Assembly: GCA_916700875.1 (NCBI GenBank)
Contig: CAKAKS010000038.1
Coordinates: 9,465,719 to 9,529,718, forward strand
From: Sebastes aleutianus
Taxonomy: Eukaryota; Chordata; Actinopteri; Perciformes; Sebastidae
DNA: 64,000 nucleotides
Direction of reading: 5' to 3'
This document shows, in pieces, positions 49,653-60,749 of the stretch. The translations under genes were made by a program, and so were the position numbers. How positions within the stretch are numbered: position 1 is the stretch's first letter; every line of letters starts with the position of its first letter. A model generated the notes under the pieces. It was not told the DNA's origin and ran no database searches. It was given only the letters and a program-made list of their open reading frames with translations.

Positions 49653-50845
49653 ATTTTTAAATGCAAAGTTGTTGCTAGAAAGGCAGCAAGGATAACCGCT
49701 TATAAACCTGGAAACATGTCCAGGTTTCGGAAGGGCCAATCACAACCATTTATCTACATGCATGGGGACGTAAAGGGGTGCCGTGTGGTGATAATGCGTT
49801 GCTATTGGTTGATGTCGTCTAGAAACTTTGAAACAGAATGTGTTTCTGCTATGACAGTGTTCACAAGCACAAGATTTTGGATTGGTTCTGCTACGCAAGT
49901 GGACCGAAGAGGGCCAGCCCTAGAAACGCAAAAGTCTGTCACAAAAAAAGTCCTTTATGCAAATGAGCCCGTCCAGCGCGACGCGTCCGCCTCTCAAAAC
50001 TTGGACCAAACTGTCAAACTAGGCGATCTAGTTCTAAAATGAAATGAGATTCAGCAGTGGCATAGCCTATTTCTCTCCTAAAATGTTTTCAGGAGTAGAT
50101 TTTGGTGGATTGTTTAGAGGGAATAACAGAAAGTTACGAGCAGGCCACGTTGTTTCCTGTTTGAAATGGCAAGCAGGAAACCAAGGACCAATCAGGTTAA
50201 TTCCACGATAGGGAACGTCACGTCAACTGATTGGCCAGTTGAGTTGAGCAGCGCGTCCCCTAGTGTCCTCACCAGACCTGGTGGACATGTAGTACTGGTT
50301 TTAACATTATAGACATGACCACTTACTATATATATATAACAATTTATCAACAAATTCACAGACTGACTGCGCACGATCCAGCCATATACTCGGTTTTAAC
50401 AGAGTCTTGTTTCTCTTTTTTCAGCCTCACCTCCTTCAACTCTGTCTTTCTCCTCTTTGACCTACCCAGCGCTATGTCCTTCGACCTGCAGATACATCCT
50501 TCCTACTAACACGCATCCAGTCTCGTCTTTAATAGCCTGCAGGAATCACAAAAAAAGGACCCGTCGAGATAATCAACCCTTTTTTTTCTCCTCCATCCTC
50601 TAACAGGCAGAGGGTACGTTTTGACCCAGAGCATGCCTGGCAGGATAAACTCAGGTGGTGTGGAGCGGGGTTAAGAAGGCGGCTTCACCTTGAAAGGCCA
50701 CACTTCAGAGCCCGGGAAACCACAAAAAGCAATTAAAAGTATTGATGGAACTTCAATAGCTCTTAAACAGTGCTGCCAGACACCTCGGGGCAAGTAGCAC
50801 ACTAATCTTTTTTTTTCTCCCTCATCTCTCTATCGCTCCGTTCTC

Positions 50846-50883
<38 letters not shown>

Positions 50884-51483
50884 CATCTTTCTTCACTGAA
50901 GACTAAGCTGGTCTTCATCATTACCAACTGATTGCACACAAAAAAAAGTGTGTGAGATGTATTTACAGCCATGCGAGGCAGGTGGCTGAAGTGAAGATAG
51001 AGCCTAAGAAGGTGAGTGTGACAGTGATAGCAAATAGCTAATCTAATCCCAACTAACGACTCTAATTGGTCGAGTGTGCGCGTATGTTCAAGCATGTAAA
51101 TGTGTGTGGCCTGAGTTCAAAATGAGCCACTAATGTCTTGGCTGCATGTGCGCACCATTTACCGTGCAGACCCTAATGGACCTTTTTATAGAATCACACC
51201 TAAAGTCTTCCATATTACCAAACAGGAAATGGAAGAGGAGACAGGGAGTGGCTGAGCCGGTGGCTGCTCGCCTGCTTATCCGCAGGTTGTTTACCCGGAG
51301 CCTTCCTGCGGCGTTAAGCCAGCTCCTCGCTAAATCACTGATTTACGGCGCAGGGCTTCCTCGGCTGACGTCTAAATTTACGGCACCGGGCTGCTGTTCG
51401 CCGTGACAAGACACAGTCCTGAGAGTGATAGCTGGTGCACTAAAACAAGGTGGGTGTACAAGATGGACAAAGTAATGACTTAC
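49653..51483. other. intronic sequence before the 59-bp exon donor
   Basis: A 130-codon plus frame (49650-50042) has no recognisable domain and no splice context. A TC run lies at 50848-50877. The last bases flank the exon donor GTAAGT. Confidence 0.5.
50848..50877 (+). repeat. (CT)n microsatellite
   Basis: About 15 CT units. Confidence 0.9.
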
Positions 51484-51542
51484 CTTTGCACTGGTTGGTG
51501 TTCTTGTCCAGAATGGCCTTGGTTGACACTATTTTTCCATAC
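51484..51542 (-). CDS. rbms3: rbms3 internal exon, RRM1 middle part (partial gene)
   Basis: A 59-bp internal exon on the minus strand. It is preceded by a pyrimidine-rich tract ending ACACAG and followed by the donor GTAAGT. It starts with the third base of a split codon (probably Pro), then reads YGKIVSTKAILDKNTNQCK, and ends with the first base of a Gly codon. This matches the part of RRM1 in the RBMS family (c-Myc gene single-strand binding proteins) just before RNP1. Family members bind single-stranded DNA and A/U-rich RNA; RBMS3 is described as a cytoplasmic mRNA-stabilising protein. NTNQCKG matches RBMS3 as I recall it, while RBMS1 and RBMS2 have TTNKCKG, so rbms3 is preferred. The 1+57+1 base layout fits the next exon at 32104-32195. 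The upstream exon carrying RNP2 was not found before the window end. Confidence 0.93.
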
Positions 51543-51544
51543 CT

Positions 51545-52262
51545 GTGTAAAGACAAGAGGAATGAAATTGAGTGTTTTTGACCTTTGACTAGCGGGGCAG
51601 CTCACTAACATCGCCATCCCGTGGTTAAAGCACATGTTTTATTTATTTCCATACGCTCTGCCATTTAGCTTCAACTAGCAATTTGCAAAGTCCCACAAAT
51701 GTCAAAAGCCATTGGAAAGAGAAATCACTTGAGGTTAATAACGTTATGTTTATGGCTGACTTCAAGTGAATGCGCAGCCCTTTTGACATTTGAGCGAGTC
51801 ACTGAACATTTTCAAAAGGTCTAAAAGCATACAAGCACAGCGGACGATTCCTAAAAGTGAAGTTATTATATTAGTATACAGTACAACATATTAAATTCTG
51901 ATTAATTCCTTTCACATCTGAAAACGACACCATGAACAAAAAGGCCAGCCTCCCACCAGTGAGATAACAATAATACTCATTTATTCATTTGTAGTCTGGT
52001 TTCAAACGGCATGGAAGTACTTTGACAACGCAACATCTTTTGGCTATTAATTAGCACTTGAAAGAGTGAACACATTATTCATGTTTACTTGCATTTTGGC
52101 AATTTCTATAAATAAAACACACAACAAACATGGCATTTACGATATAGTCTTTTAGGTATCTGTTTGGTATTATTTGTGATCTTTTTTGACGTTTTTGTGG
52201 TATTTTTTTAAGACTATTGCAATTATTATGTATTTGGATCTTCAGGTCTAATACAATGTTCT
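51545..52262. other. intronic sequence upstream of the 59-bp exon
   Basis: No repeat or exon was recognised. The minus strand is pyrimidine-rich just before the acceptor at 51543. Confidence 0.5.
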
Positions 52263-52955
52263 TTAAGGGGAGACACTACTGGTGAATAAGGTAAAACATT
52301 TAACTAATAGATATCACCATGAAACTTCCCCAGTTGATTACTTACATTAAGAAAATTATTTTTTGTATTACAAGTTGTATGTTATGTTTAAACATGCAAA
52401 TGAGTCATTATCTTATTAAATATGTGCTAATTAATTTGCATACATTTCCAGAACAGTAATCTGAACACTGGATAAAACCAGGTTCAACATTCTTTTTTTA
52501 TTTTGTTGACACATTACAGTCGAAGGTTTTTTACAGAGGGGATTTTAGATATCCATATTTGTATCATTTCATAAATCCGAAAATAGTGTCAACAGAAAAA
52601 TCCATTTTCACCATGTTTTTAGGACTCAAATGTTGTATAAATCAGGCTATGAATGATATATGAACAAATCCCTCTGTAAAAACCTTCAGAATACAGATAG
52701 GAATGAAAGTTTGGTGTGTGTAAAGTGCTGCTGAAGTGGAGAATTGAGTGTGAGTAAAAAGAAAATGGCCTTATGTATTGTAAAATCCCATACATTTTGC
52801 AAGACACTACAGGTAAACAGAGGATTTTTTTAAACTAATAGATATCACCGTGAAACTTCAGTAGTTGATTACTTACATTAAGACAATTATTTTTTGTATT
52901 ACAAGTTGAAATGTTATGTTTAAATATGCAAATGAGGCATTATCTAGTGCCAACT
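52263..52955 (+). repeat. directly duplicated segment of about 145 bp, 530 bp apart
   Basis: Unit one (52271-52411) and unit two (52801-52947) share ACTAATAGATATCACC, GTTGATTACTTACATTAAGA and ATTATTTTTTGTATTACAAG. Unit one is preceded by TTTAAGGGGAGACACTAC, one base from the TTAAAGGRR pattern, suggesting mobile origin. The spacer between the units is unrelated, AT-rich DNA. Confidence 0.78.
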
Positions 52956-54586
52956 TTTGATGAATTTAGGAGAAATCTACGGACGCAAATAGACAAAGGA
53001 GTAAAATAAACACCTACATGTGTATTTTGGATGTTTTCTTTCCACTAGTCTGAAAAGAAATGGCATAATGGTCCAAAATCTCCATATTGACTAGTGCGTG
53101 AAAAATGATGTTTTCTGACTTAATTCCTTCCGATGATGTGTATCTACATGTATGAATTTAGTATTTTGTTTTTGTTCATAAATATGTTATTCTTGTTTAC
53201 AGCTGGAAGAGCTCATTGACCTTAATTTGGATGCTGGGAGGTGCTACTGGTACCCTCTAATTGGTGTTTTCTTTTTTTTCTGGGCTATATTTTCATATAT
53301 ACAGTATGCTACTGCTGCTGTTTGCCTATATATATTTCTGCCTGATGTGTCATGGTCCTAGGGTTTGTTTGGACTTTGTTTCCGGTTTTATTTTGATCGT
53401 CACTCTAGTCTCTTTTTGAGTTATTTCACTGATATAAGATGCATACGATGTGTAAGATGTAGTATATGTGTCTGTGAAACCCAACACAAAAGCTGACATT
53501 GTCCAACAAAAGTCCACTATTCCCATTGTAGTGTAGTTCTCTGCAAAAACTGAAAGGTATTACGTTTCTTTATTCCACCGTTCTGCATGCACAGTGGGTT
53601 GCTATGAATTTTTGGGAATTGAAAGATTGACCTTACTGACTGACTGACAGTGAGTTATTCTATCTGCTTGTCTCAGCTAAAACTGAGACATTCTGCATTG
53701 TGTGCAGGGCGAGGAGCACTGTAGCACTGTAAGTACAGTATGTGTGTGTGTGTGTGAGTGCCAATCTGCAGGTGTGCATATACTGCATGCGCTTGTGTAT
53801 GTGTGAGCGTGTGTGCAGCTGTGACCTTGCTTGTACAATTACACTTGTGTATGTGATGCATATACTGTATGTTTGCGTATAAATGCGTAAGTGAAGACAA
53901 TTCCCTGTGTGTTGAACGCACATCAAAATGAGTGAGCAGAGGAGAGATGTTTGCTGCACACACACACACACACTCACACACACATTCTGTAGGGAAGAAG
54001 CAGTGGTGCATCCCGGCCCATATTTCACCAGCAGGGGATAATTGTGCCATTTCTCAACGAGTGGCGGAGACTCTATTTACTGCATGCTGCGGTGGGGTGG
54101 GTGGTGGATATGAACTGATGAGCTCCGAGAGGAAAACTACCAGCTCACACACACACACACAAATACAGATACCGTGTGAGTACACAGACACACACATACA
54201 AATATGCACACACACAGAGAGAGAGACAGCACTCACCAATCAGTGGATTGTCTCTCTTCAGCAGATAAACAGGCTATTTTAGCTATAGGGATCCATAATC
54301 TACTGCAACAGCTCAGAACTTAGGCGCAACGTTTGATCACATCGAGACACTCTCGAGCACAAGTACACAAGATGAACACGGAACAGTGAGTGCTCATTTG
54401 ATTAGAGAACATGCAGAGATCGGTTAGCTACTGCAGTATTTCAGTGTTTGTTGAGAAACAAACTGGAAGTAAGAGCAAGAATTGGTGATACGAGTAGAAT
54501 CTTCAATACTGGTATAAGTAATAAAGATATATAACAAGATTTAGGAACTACTTATTGACATAATAACCAGACGGTAATTAGCACAG
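52956..54586. other. intronic sequence without recognised gene
   Basis: GT tract at 53740-53756 and CA tract at 53956-53984, giving opposing open frames. No gene was seen. Confidence 0.55.
53956..53984 (+). repeat. (CA)n microsatellite, interrupted
   Basis: CA run with one CT interruption. Confidence 0.85.
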
Positions 54587-55179
54587 GGCGATATTGACAA
54601 ACTAAAAAATTGTGATATTTTAAAATATTAGACTAACACGACACTTTCAAAAATGTGTAGAAACATGAATATGATAACCACGTCTCTTTAACTGAGCTAG
54701 ACCACTCAAAAAGGACCATACAGGTAAAAAAGCAAAACAATAAATCCCATGTTCTTCCACATCCTCTCTTTATTACCATTTGCATACTGGTTTTAGCAAA
54801 TTTATTATTAATCCTTGATGATCCGCCTCAAGATTCTCGCCAAACACTAAATTTTACAAGGTTACATTTGAACACATCATAATAACGTTATAATTTACCT
54901 TTGCCCAATACTAATTTTTACTGATTAAAACGTTAACGTTAGCCATTAGCTCTGTTATTTAGCCGAGCAGGACCGTGCTGCCCACCGGCTGCTAACGACT
55001 AACATTAACTAGCTCTCCTCCTGCCGATTTCAACACGGATAAGTTGTTCACATTGTAGCGTTATCAGGGGAATTTTCTATCGAACCCAGGACAACAAGAC
55101 TCTGTTAGTCACTTGATACGTTTTCAGAATTTTTGTATCGACTTGGTACCGAAGTATTGGTTCCCGTGATATCCCTAGT
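54587..55179 (+). mobile_element. possible decayed hAT-like repeat
   Basis: The stretch begins near CAGGGCGATATTGAC and ends GATATCCCTAG directly before the TTAA element at 55181. The two ends are only weakly inverted (CAGGG... and ...CCCTAG), and no second copy is present, so this is a tentative call. Confidence 0.3.
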
Positions 55180-55180
55180 C

Positions 55181-55458
55181 TTAAAGAGGACCTATTATGC
55201 TTTTGTGCTTTCCCTTTCCTTTAGTGTGTTATATAGTTTTTTGTGCATGTAAGAGGTCTGCAAAGTTACAGAGTCCAAAGTCCACACCAAAGGGAGACAG
55301 AAACACTGCTCCTGAACTGCCTGAAACGCCTTGTTTGAAGTCCATCCTATTCTTCTGTAACGTGGTGATGTCACCAAGTAACACACTTGCATAACACCTG
55401 AAACTAGCGGCTAGTTTGGCACGCCCTCCAACAAAGCTAGTTAGAGCGGAGCTGGAGC
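55181..55458 (+). mobile_element. TTAA MITE family 4, 3'-truncated copy
   Basis: Starts TTAAAGAGGACCTATTATGC and matches 43182-43460, including AGAAACACTGCTCCTGAACT and CACGCCCTC-AACAAAGCTAG. It stops at GCGGAGCTGGAGC, with no right terminus. Confidence 0.85.
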
Positions 55459-57028
55459 TAGTATGTTTGTTCCTGTTTATTTGCGTACAGGTGTCCCCCT
55501 CTGCTTTAGTACTTAGGTAACAAATGTTGTACGCTTTCAGTCTGGGAAGCAGTTAAAAAAGCTCAGTGCTTTTGGCACAAATTGGGCGAAAGTTCTCATT
55601 AAAACTTTGTTTGGACTCTGGGGAAGCAGGAGACAGTAGCTTTCCAATGCCAGCTCATCACCGCTTGCCTCATTAAATGTTAAAGATGGCTCATCAATGC
55701 ATCCTTTCCGCGGTCCAAATACACAGCACAAAGACACTGCAGCGAGATGAAAAGGCGAGGTGGAAGGAGCCAGCTTCCTGCTCCATAATGGAGGCATATT
55801 GGAGGACGGATGGAGAATGTGATCAGCCTGTTCATGTATGTGTTGTGTGTGTGTGTGTATGTGTGTGGATGACCGTGCTGGTGGCCCCTTCGCCTCTCTG
55901 CCAGGCAGGCCTGGGGAGGTTTTGATGTGACAGAGGCAGTCCCTGTGAAGCACAGGTTTAACACTGTGATGCTGTGGCCGGGGATGCAGAGCCTGTCTCC
56001 ACTAATCCTATTTCAATCACTCTCGCAGCCTCTTATCTCTGACTCCGCTGGCCCTCGGCCCTCCCTCCTCCTCACAAATCTTATCCTCTCTCTCTCTTTC
56101 CCTCCTAATGTCTCTTTACCATCCTCTCCGTCTCTCTTTCCTCCTCTGTATCCTTCATCTCTCTCCTTTTGTCACTCTCTTCCTCCTCCCTCCTAATAGG
56201 AATCCCATGGCAATCATTTTCTGATGCAACATCGGATCAACCCAAAGAAAAGGAGATGCCAGAAATGAAACCGCCTATAAAAAAACAGAGGCTTTATGAG
56301 CTATTTTAGGCTGATGAAAATGTACAAATTGTGGTGGATGTAAAACATGTCATTCGTTTGACAGCTGTCTGGGCACTGAAATGCGATAAAATTGAAGCTG
56401 AGCTGTTTTTTAAGAGGGGCAGCTGCATGCACACGAGTGACATCCCATCCAAGCGCTGCGTTTCTATCTTTTCTCGCTCTCTTGCCGGATGAAACGATCC
56501 AGGCGTGTTTCATTTCCGTCATCAGAGCTGGGAAAGTGAAGTGGCTCTTTGCTGTATGTGGGCAGAGAGAGAGAGAAACTGGAGAGCTGGCCAGAACCGC
56601 AACACGTCACTGGATGGATGTACCACCCAAAGTGTGGAAGTGTTATGCTGAGACCCTTCCTTTCAGCCTTTGGACACAAACTACAAAGGTTTGTGACTGT
56701 GTGTCATTACACAACACAGCAATGCCTTTGAGCAGTAGGTAGATGAAACCTGAACTAGGATCTAAGACCGCTTCGTTCCATCTGTGCTCTCCGAAAGGTC
56801 TTTGTATATGAGCTTGGTGAGGTGTGTGTGTGCAAATTGTACTGTATGGGCATAAGACTGCCCGTCTGTACCTTCAGATGAAGACTGGAATGCAGCAGCC
56901 CGTCACACAAAAAGCCGTATGAATGACACGATAATGCGCAAGGCATTTAACGTGCAGTCAGAACGCCTTTCTTGCGTTTGGTGTGTTATGTGTACGCCAT
57001 GTAGTCTGTTCAAATATAGTATAAATAT
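55459..57028. other. intronic sequence without recognised gene
   Basis: GT tract at 55844-55866 and CT-rich part at 56040-56195. No domain in any frame. Confidence 0.55.
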
Positions 57029-57710
57029 TAAGGCTGTCAAAGTTAACGCGATAATAACGCGTTAATGCAAATTTGTTTTAACGCCACTAATTTCTTTAAC
57101 GCATCAATGCAACTTTAGATTTTTAGGTAGTAGCGGGCTCAGTTTTAAAGCTAGAGTGAAGATACTGGCATTATATGAAACTAAAAAATCTAAGGTACCA
57201 ACCATGTCATACTAGCTTGTCGAGAAGGAGGTTAAATAACGCTAAAAACTTTTGGAGAAGAAAAACTGCCATGGCCATTTTCAAAGGGGTCCCTTGACCT
57301 CTGACCTCAAGATATGTGAATGAAAATGGGTTCTATGGGTACCCACGAGTCTCCCCTTTACAGACATGCCCACTTTATGATAATCACATGCAGTTTGGGG
57401 CAAGTCATAGTCAAGTCAGCACACTGACACACTGACAGCTGTTGGGCTGCAGTTTGCCATGTTATGATTTGAGCATATCCTTTATGCTAAATGCAGTACC
57501 TGTGAGGGTTTCTGGACAATATCTGTCATCCTTTTGTGTCGTTAACTGATTTCCAATAATAAACATAAACATACATTTGCATAAAGCAAGCATATTTACC
57601 TACTTCCATGTTGATAAGAGTATTAAATACTTGACAAATCTCCCTTTAAGGTACATTTTGAACAAAATGTGCGATTCGCAATTTAATATTTTAATCGATT
57701 GACAGCCCTA
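57029..57710 (+). mobile_element. hAT-like repeat family 1, copy 5 (most complete)
   Basis: Starts TAAGGCTGTCAAAGTTAACG and ends CGATTGACAGCCCTA, with inverted termini TAGGGCTGTCAA allowing one change. The flanks ATAAATAT (57021-57028) and GTAAATAT (57711-57718) agree in 7 of 8 bases. At 682 bp it is the reference copy for the others at 8277, 9751, 17391 and 37446. No transposase frame, so mobilised in trans if ever active. Confidence 0.88.
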
Positions 57711-57718
57711 GTAAATAT

Positions 57719-59709
57719 GCTACGCTCAGAGCAAGAGACATACGATAAAAAGCAAGAAAGACCGCTTATGGTGGTCGGGTGGGGAGGTGGATGGGTCCAA
57801 CAAACACACGACTTTTAAACAGGAGACCGGTGTTTTGTTTTGTTTTTTAGTGACGTGTTTTCCGTACTTATGTTACGCTGTTTGCATACGTATTTTACTT
57901 AGTTTACGCACTTATTTTAAGCCCAACCATGACGTTTTACCTAAACCTAACTAAGTGATTTTGTTGCCTTAATCTAACTGCGGGCGTTACCATAGTTTTG
58001 TTGCATGGTGCACAAAAGACATCTGAAAAACAGCATACAAATGACACGCAAAAACCATAACATGCGTCCTCATGATGTTGAATATCCGTATAATGTTGTG
58101 CTATTTATACGCCTTCCTGTGAGACCAGGTTGAATACAGTACAGTATTTATACCATTTGAGTTCCCACTCTTTGAGGAAATTAAAAAAAAGAAGAACAAA
58201 GAAAAAGAATGAAACCCATGCAGAGAGGCTTTACTGTGTTCAGCTGTGAGACTGAATTGTATAAAAGGCAGAAAACTCTGCTTCAGGCCTGTTCAGCACC
58301 TTTGGAGCACCTGTGCAGGCAGGTGCGGAAGGCACACTATGGAGAACAATAACTTCAATTTATCACCTCTTGTAGGCCTTTACGCAAAAAATAATTAGCA
58401 GAATGTAGATACTGTAAAAGGAAAAAAGGTGCTGCACTAAGAGTTCTACTCATGTAGGAACAGGTGCAGCAGACACCCACCATCCACATTTACTATCTGC
58501 ACTGCGAAGCAAATATCATCCAGAGGGGTTTCATAGGCTTAAGAAGCACATCGGAAAATGTGTAATGATTATACTAGTGCATTTGTCAGTAGCACGGAGC
58601 AGCATTCAAGTATATTATTTCTACCAATTAGTTCAGGTAGCGACAACCTTTACACCAATTTCAGCTGACGAAACAGTGATAATAAGTTTGAAGGATGAGC
58701 CAGTAATCTTGTTTAAGACATCAATCGTATGAAAAAATGCTGAACATCTTTATAACATATTACGGATAATACCAGATTATAGCTTGTGTTTTCTTGCTTT
58801 CAAATGTGGAATAGGAAGGAACAAGTCATCGCTGCTTTCTAGCCAGTGGTAGGTAGATTAAGTATTTTATGTACTCCAGTCGTTGGTAAAAGTATTATTT
58901 GCACGTATAGTGACAATTCCACCTATTCTGCTAACACTCCAGATAACCTACAATTTCATAGGACGTGTTTTATTTTGTCAAGTCTTTGATGCTTACGCAA
59001 GAGACAGGTGTCACTGTGGCAGACGCACAGAGAGGACAGAGCAGAGGAAAAAAGAAACATGACTTCTTTATACTTTTATATCAAAGATAAAAAATGAGAA
59101 ACAGGATGTAAGAAGGAGCACAATATGAAGAGGATGACAGGTAGAAATGGAAAATCTCAGACAAACAGCACGTACAAACACAATTGAGTGAGTCAGAAGA
59201 AGAAAGAGAGAGACGTTGTGTGAATTTTAAGTTTTGCATTTGTATACTATAGGTGTATGCAGTATATGTGTGAGTAAGTGCAAGCCTCGTCACTGAGAAT
59301 CAGTAGGAATCATCTGGCTGTGTAAAAAGCAGCGTGTGGCATCTGCCCTTGAAAGTCGTCCCCTGTCTTAAAGCAAGCTACCGTGTCCCACAGCTCGCAC
59401 ATCGCTGCGGCTCAAACAGAGGTCAGGCCTCCTGTCCACCGGGCATCTTTTTGGATAGAAATATTAAACAGATGTTTTCGTGAAATGTTGTTGCTGCTGC
59501 AGTTGCTACGCGACTACTGGAAATCTGTACAGCCGCAGTTAACCTTAAGCTTCAAATATATATGTATGTGTATATTTTTTATTTCTAATTGTTTGCACTG
59601 TTAAAACTAAAGACATGCTAAACTGAGAGCAGAGTCTGGGACACACTGTACAACAGCAAAACTCTTGTTAGATTTTCCAATCTCTGACTGAAATTACTGT
59701 ATTTGTATT
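57719..59709. other. intronic sequence without recognised gene
   Basis: The stretch 57830-58000 (CTTATTTTAAGCCCAACCAT) is similar to a block in the 27795-28765 repeat. A fragment near 58847-58880 resembles the repeat at 12895. No gene was seen. Confidence 0.5.
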
Positions 59710-60749
59710 TTAAAGGGGACATATCATGCTCATTTCCAGGTTCAAACTTGTATTTTGGATTTCTACTAGAACATGTTAACAGGCTTTAATGTCCCAAAGA
59801 AACATTATTTTTTCTCATACAGTCTGTCTGAATATACCTGTGTTCACCCTCTATCTGAAATGCTCCGTTTTAGCACCTGTCTCTTTAAGCCCCCCTCCTG
59901 AAAAAGCCCAGTCTGCTCTGATTGGCTTGTGAGAAAAATATGGTGCACCGTTGCAAAGGTATTTCTCAAGCTATGGCCGATATAGGACGGGGAGCCAAAT
60001 CTGAATGGCTTGTTGAATCACATGTTTTCTGGGTGGTAGGCACTCCAGATCATAGACTGTATATAAGAAGTGGACGTAGTCACTGTAATGTCACCCATTG
60101 GTTTGTCGACTGCTGATTTGAAGCCTCGAGTTCAGCATTTTGGCTGCTGCTATCTTGGTTTTTGGCTGTCACCATCGTTTTTGGAAACAGAAGTGACACG
60201 AGAGGGTGGAGCTAAGTACAACCAAATGCTGAAGAAGACATTTTAAAAAGTTAAAAAAAAATTCTAATGAACTTTCATGAACTGAAAACACACTGTGAAA
60301 GGGTTAAAGTTCTAAGACGAAAACACAGACAACTCCCAGACCGGAAAACGGCGTGGTAGCGACCTGTCAATCCCCAGGTAGCCACGCCCTAAAGCTTCCC
60401 CTGTTTTATGGTCTATTTGACTCTAAATGGGACCATAATCTACTAAATGAACATCATGCTGTATTGAAGAAGACTTGAAACTAGCAATTGAGACCATAAA
60501 CTCATGTTTACAATGTTTACTGAGGTAATAAATCAAGTGAGAAGTAGGCTCATTTTCTCATAGACTTCTATACAATCAGACTTCTGTTTGCAACCAGAGG
60601 AGTCGCCCCCTGCTGGCTGTTAGAAAGAATACATGTTTAAACTTCTGCATTGGTTTCACTTTTCAGACCCGGAGGTTGCCCACTGCTCCAGATACCCAAA
60701 TGTATGTGCACAAAGACTGAAAATGTTTTTCATGATATGTCCCCTTTAA
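59710..60749 (-). mobile_element. TTAA MITE family 4 relative, carrying a nested insertion
   Basis: TTAA at 59710-59713 and 60746-60749. The ends read TTAAAGGGGACATATCATG on the left and the same at the right when reversed, exact TTAAAGGRR matches. The left arm matches the reversed right arm of 43182-43620 (CAGGTTCA-ACTTGTATTTTGGA, TTCTACTAGAACATG). A family-2 element occupies 60051-60685; without it and one target copy the host is about 397 bp. Confidence 0.88.
60051..60685 (+). mobile_element. family 2 element, copy 2, with perfect 8-bp target duplication
   Basis: The 635-bp element starts CATAGACTGTATATAAGAAG and ends GGAGGTTGCCCACTG. It is flanked by the perfect duplication CTCCAGAT at 60043-60050 and 60686-60693. 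It is inserted within the TTAA MITE at 59710-60749 and matches 21342-21810. An 8-bp duplication with CA...TG ends is compatible with hAT. No transposase frame. Confidence 0.88.

Larger units (their letters stand above)
32196..51483 (-). other. rbms3: complete rbms3 intron splitting RNP1 (19.3 kb)
   Basis: Phase-1 intron of 19,288 bp between the two recognised exons, read on the minus strand. It begins GTAAGTCATT and ends in a long pyrimidine tract plus CAG. It interrupts the Gly codon of the RNP1 motif. It holds the second TAGGGCTGGG repeat copy, a LINE-like tail, two TTAA MITEs, a Penelope-like fragment, two kinds of hAT-like repeat and several microsatellites, each listed separately. No further exon is evident on either strand. 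Confidence 0.9.

Noticed and set aside
49650..50042. 130-codon plus-strand open frame
   Set aside because: No family resemblance and opposite to the host gene; probably repeat or chance.
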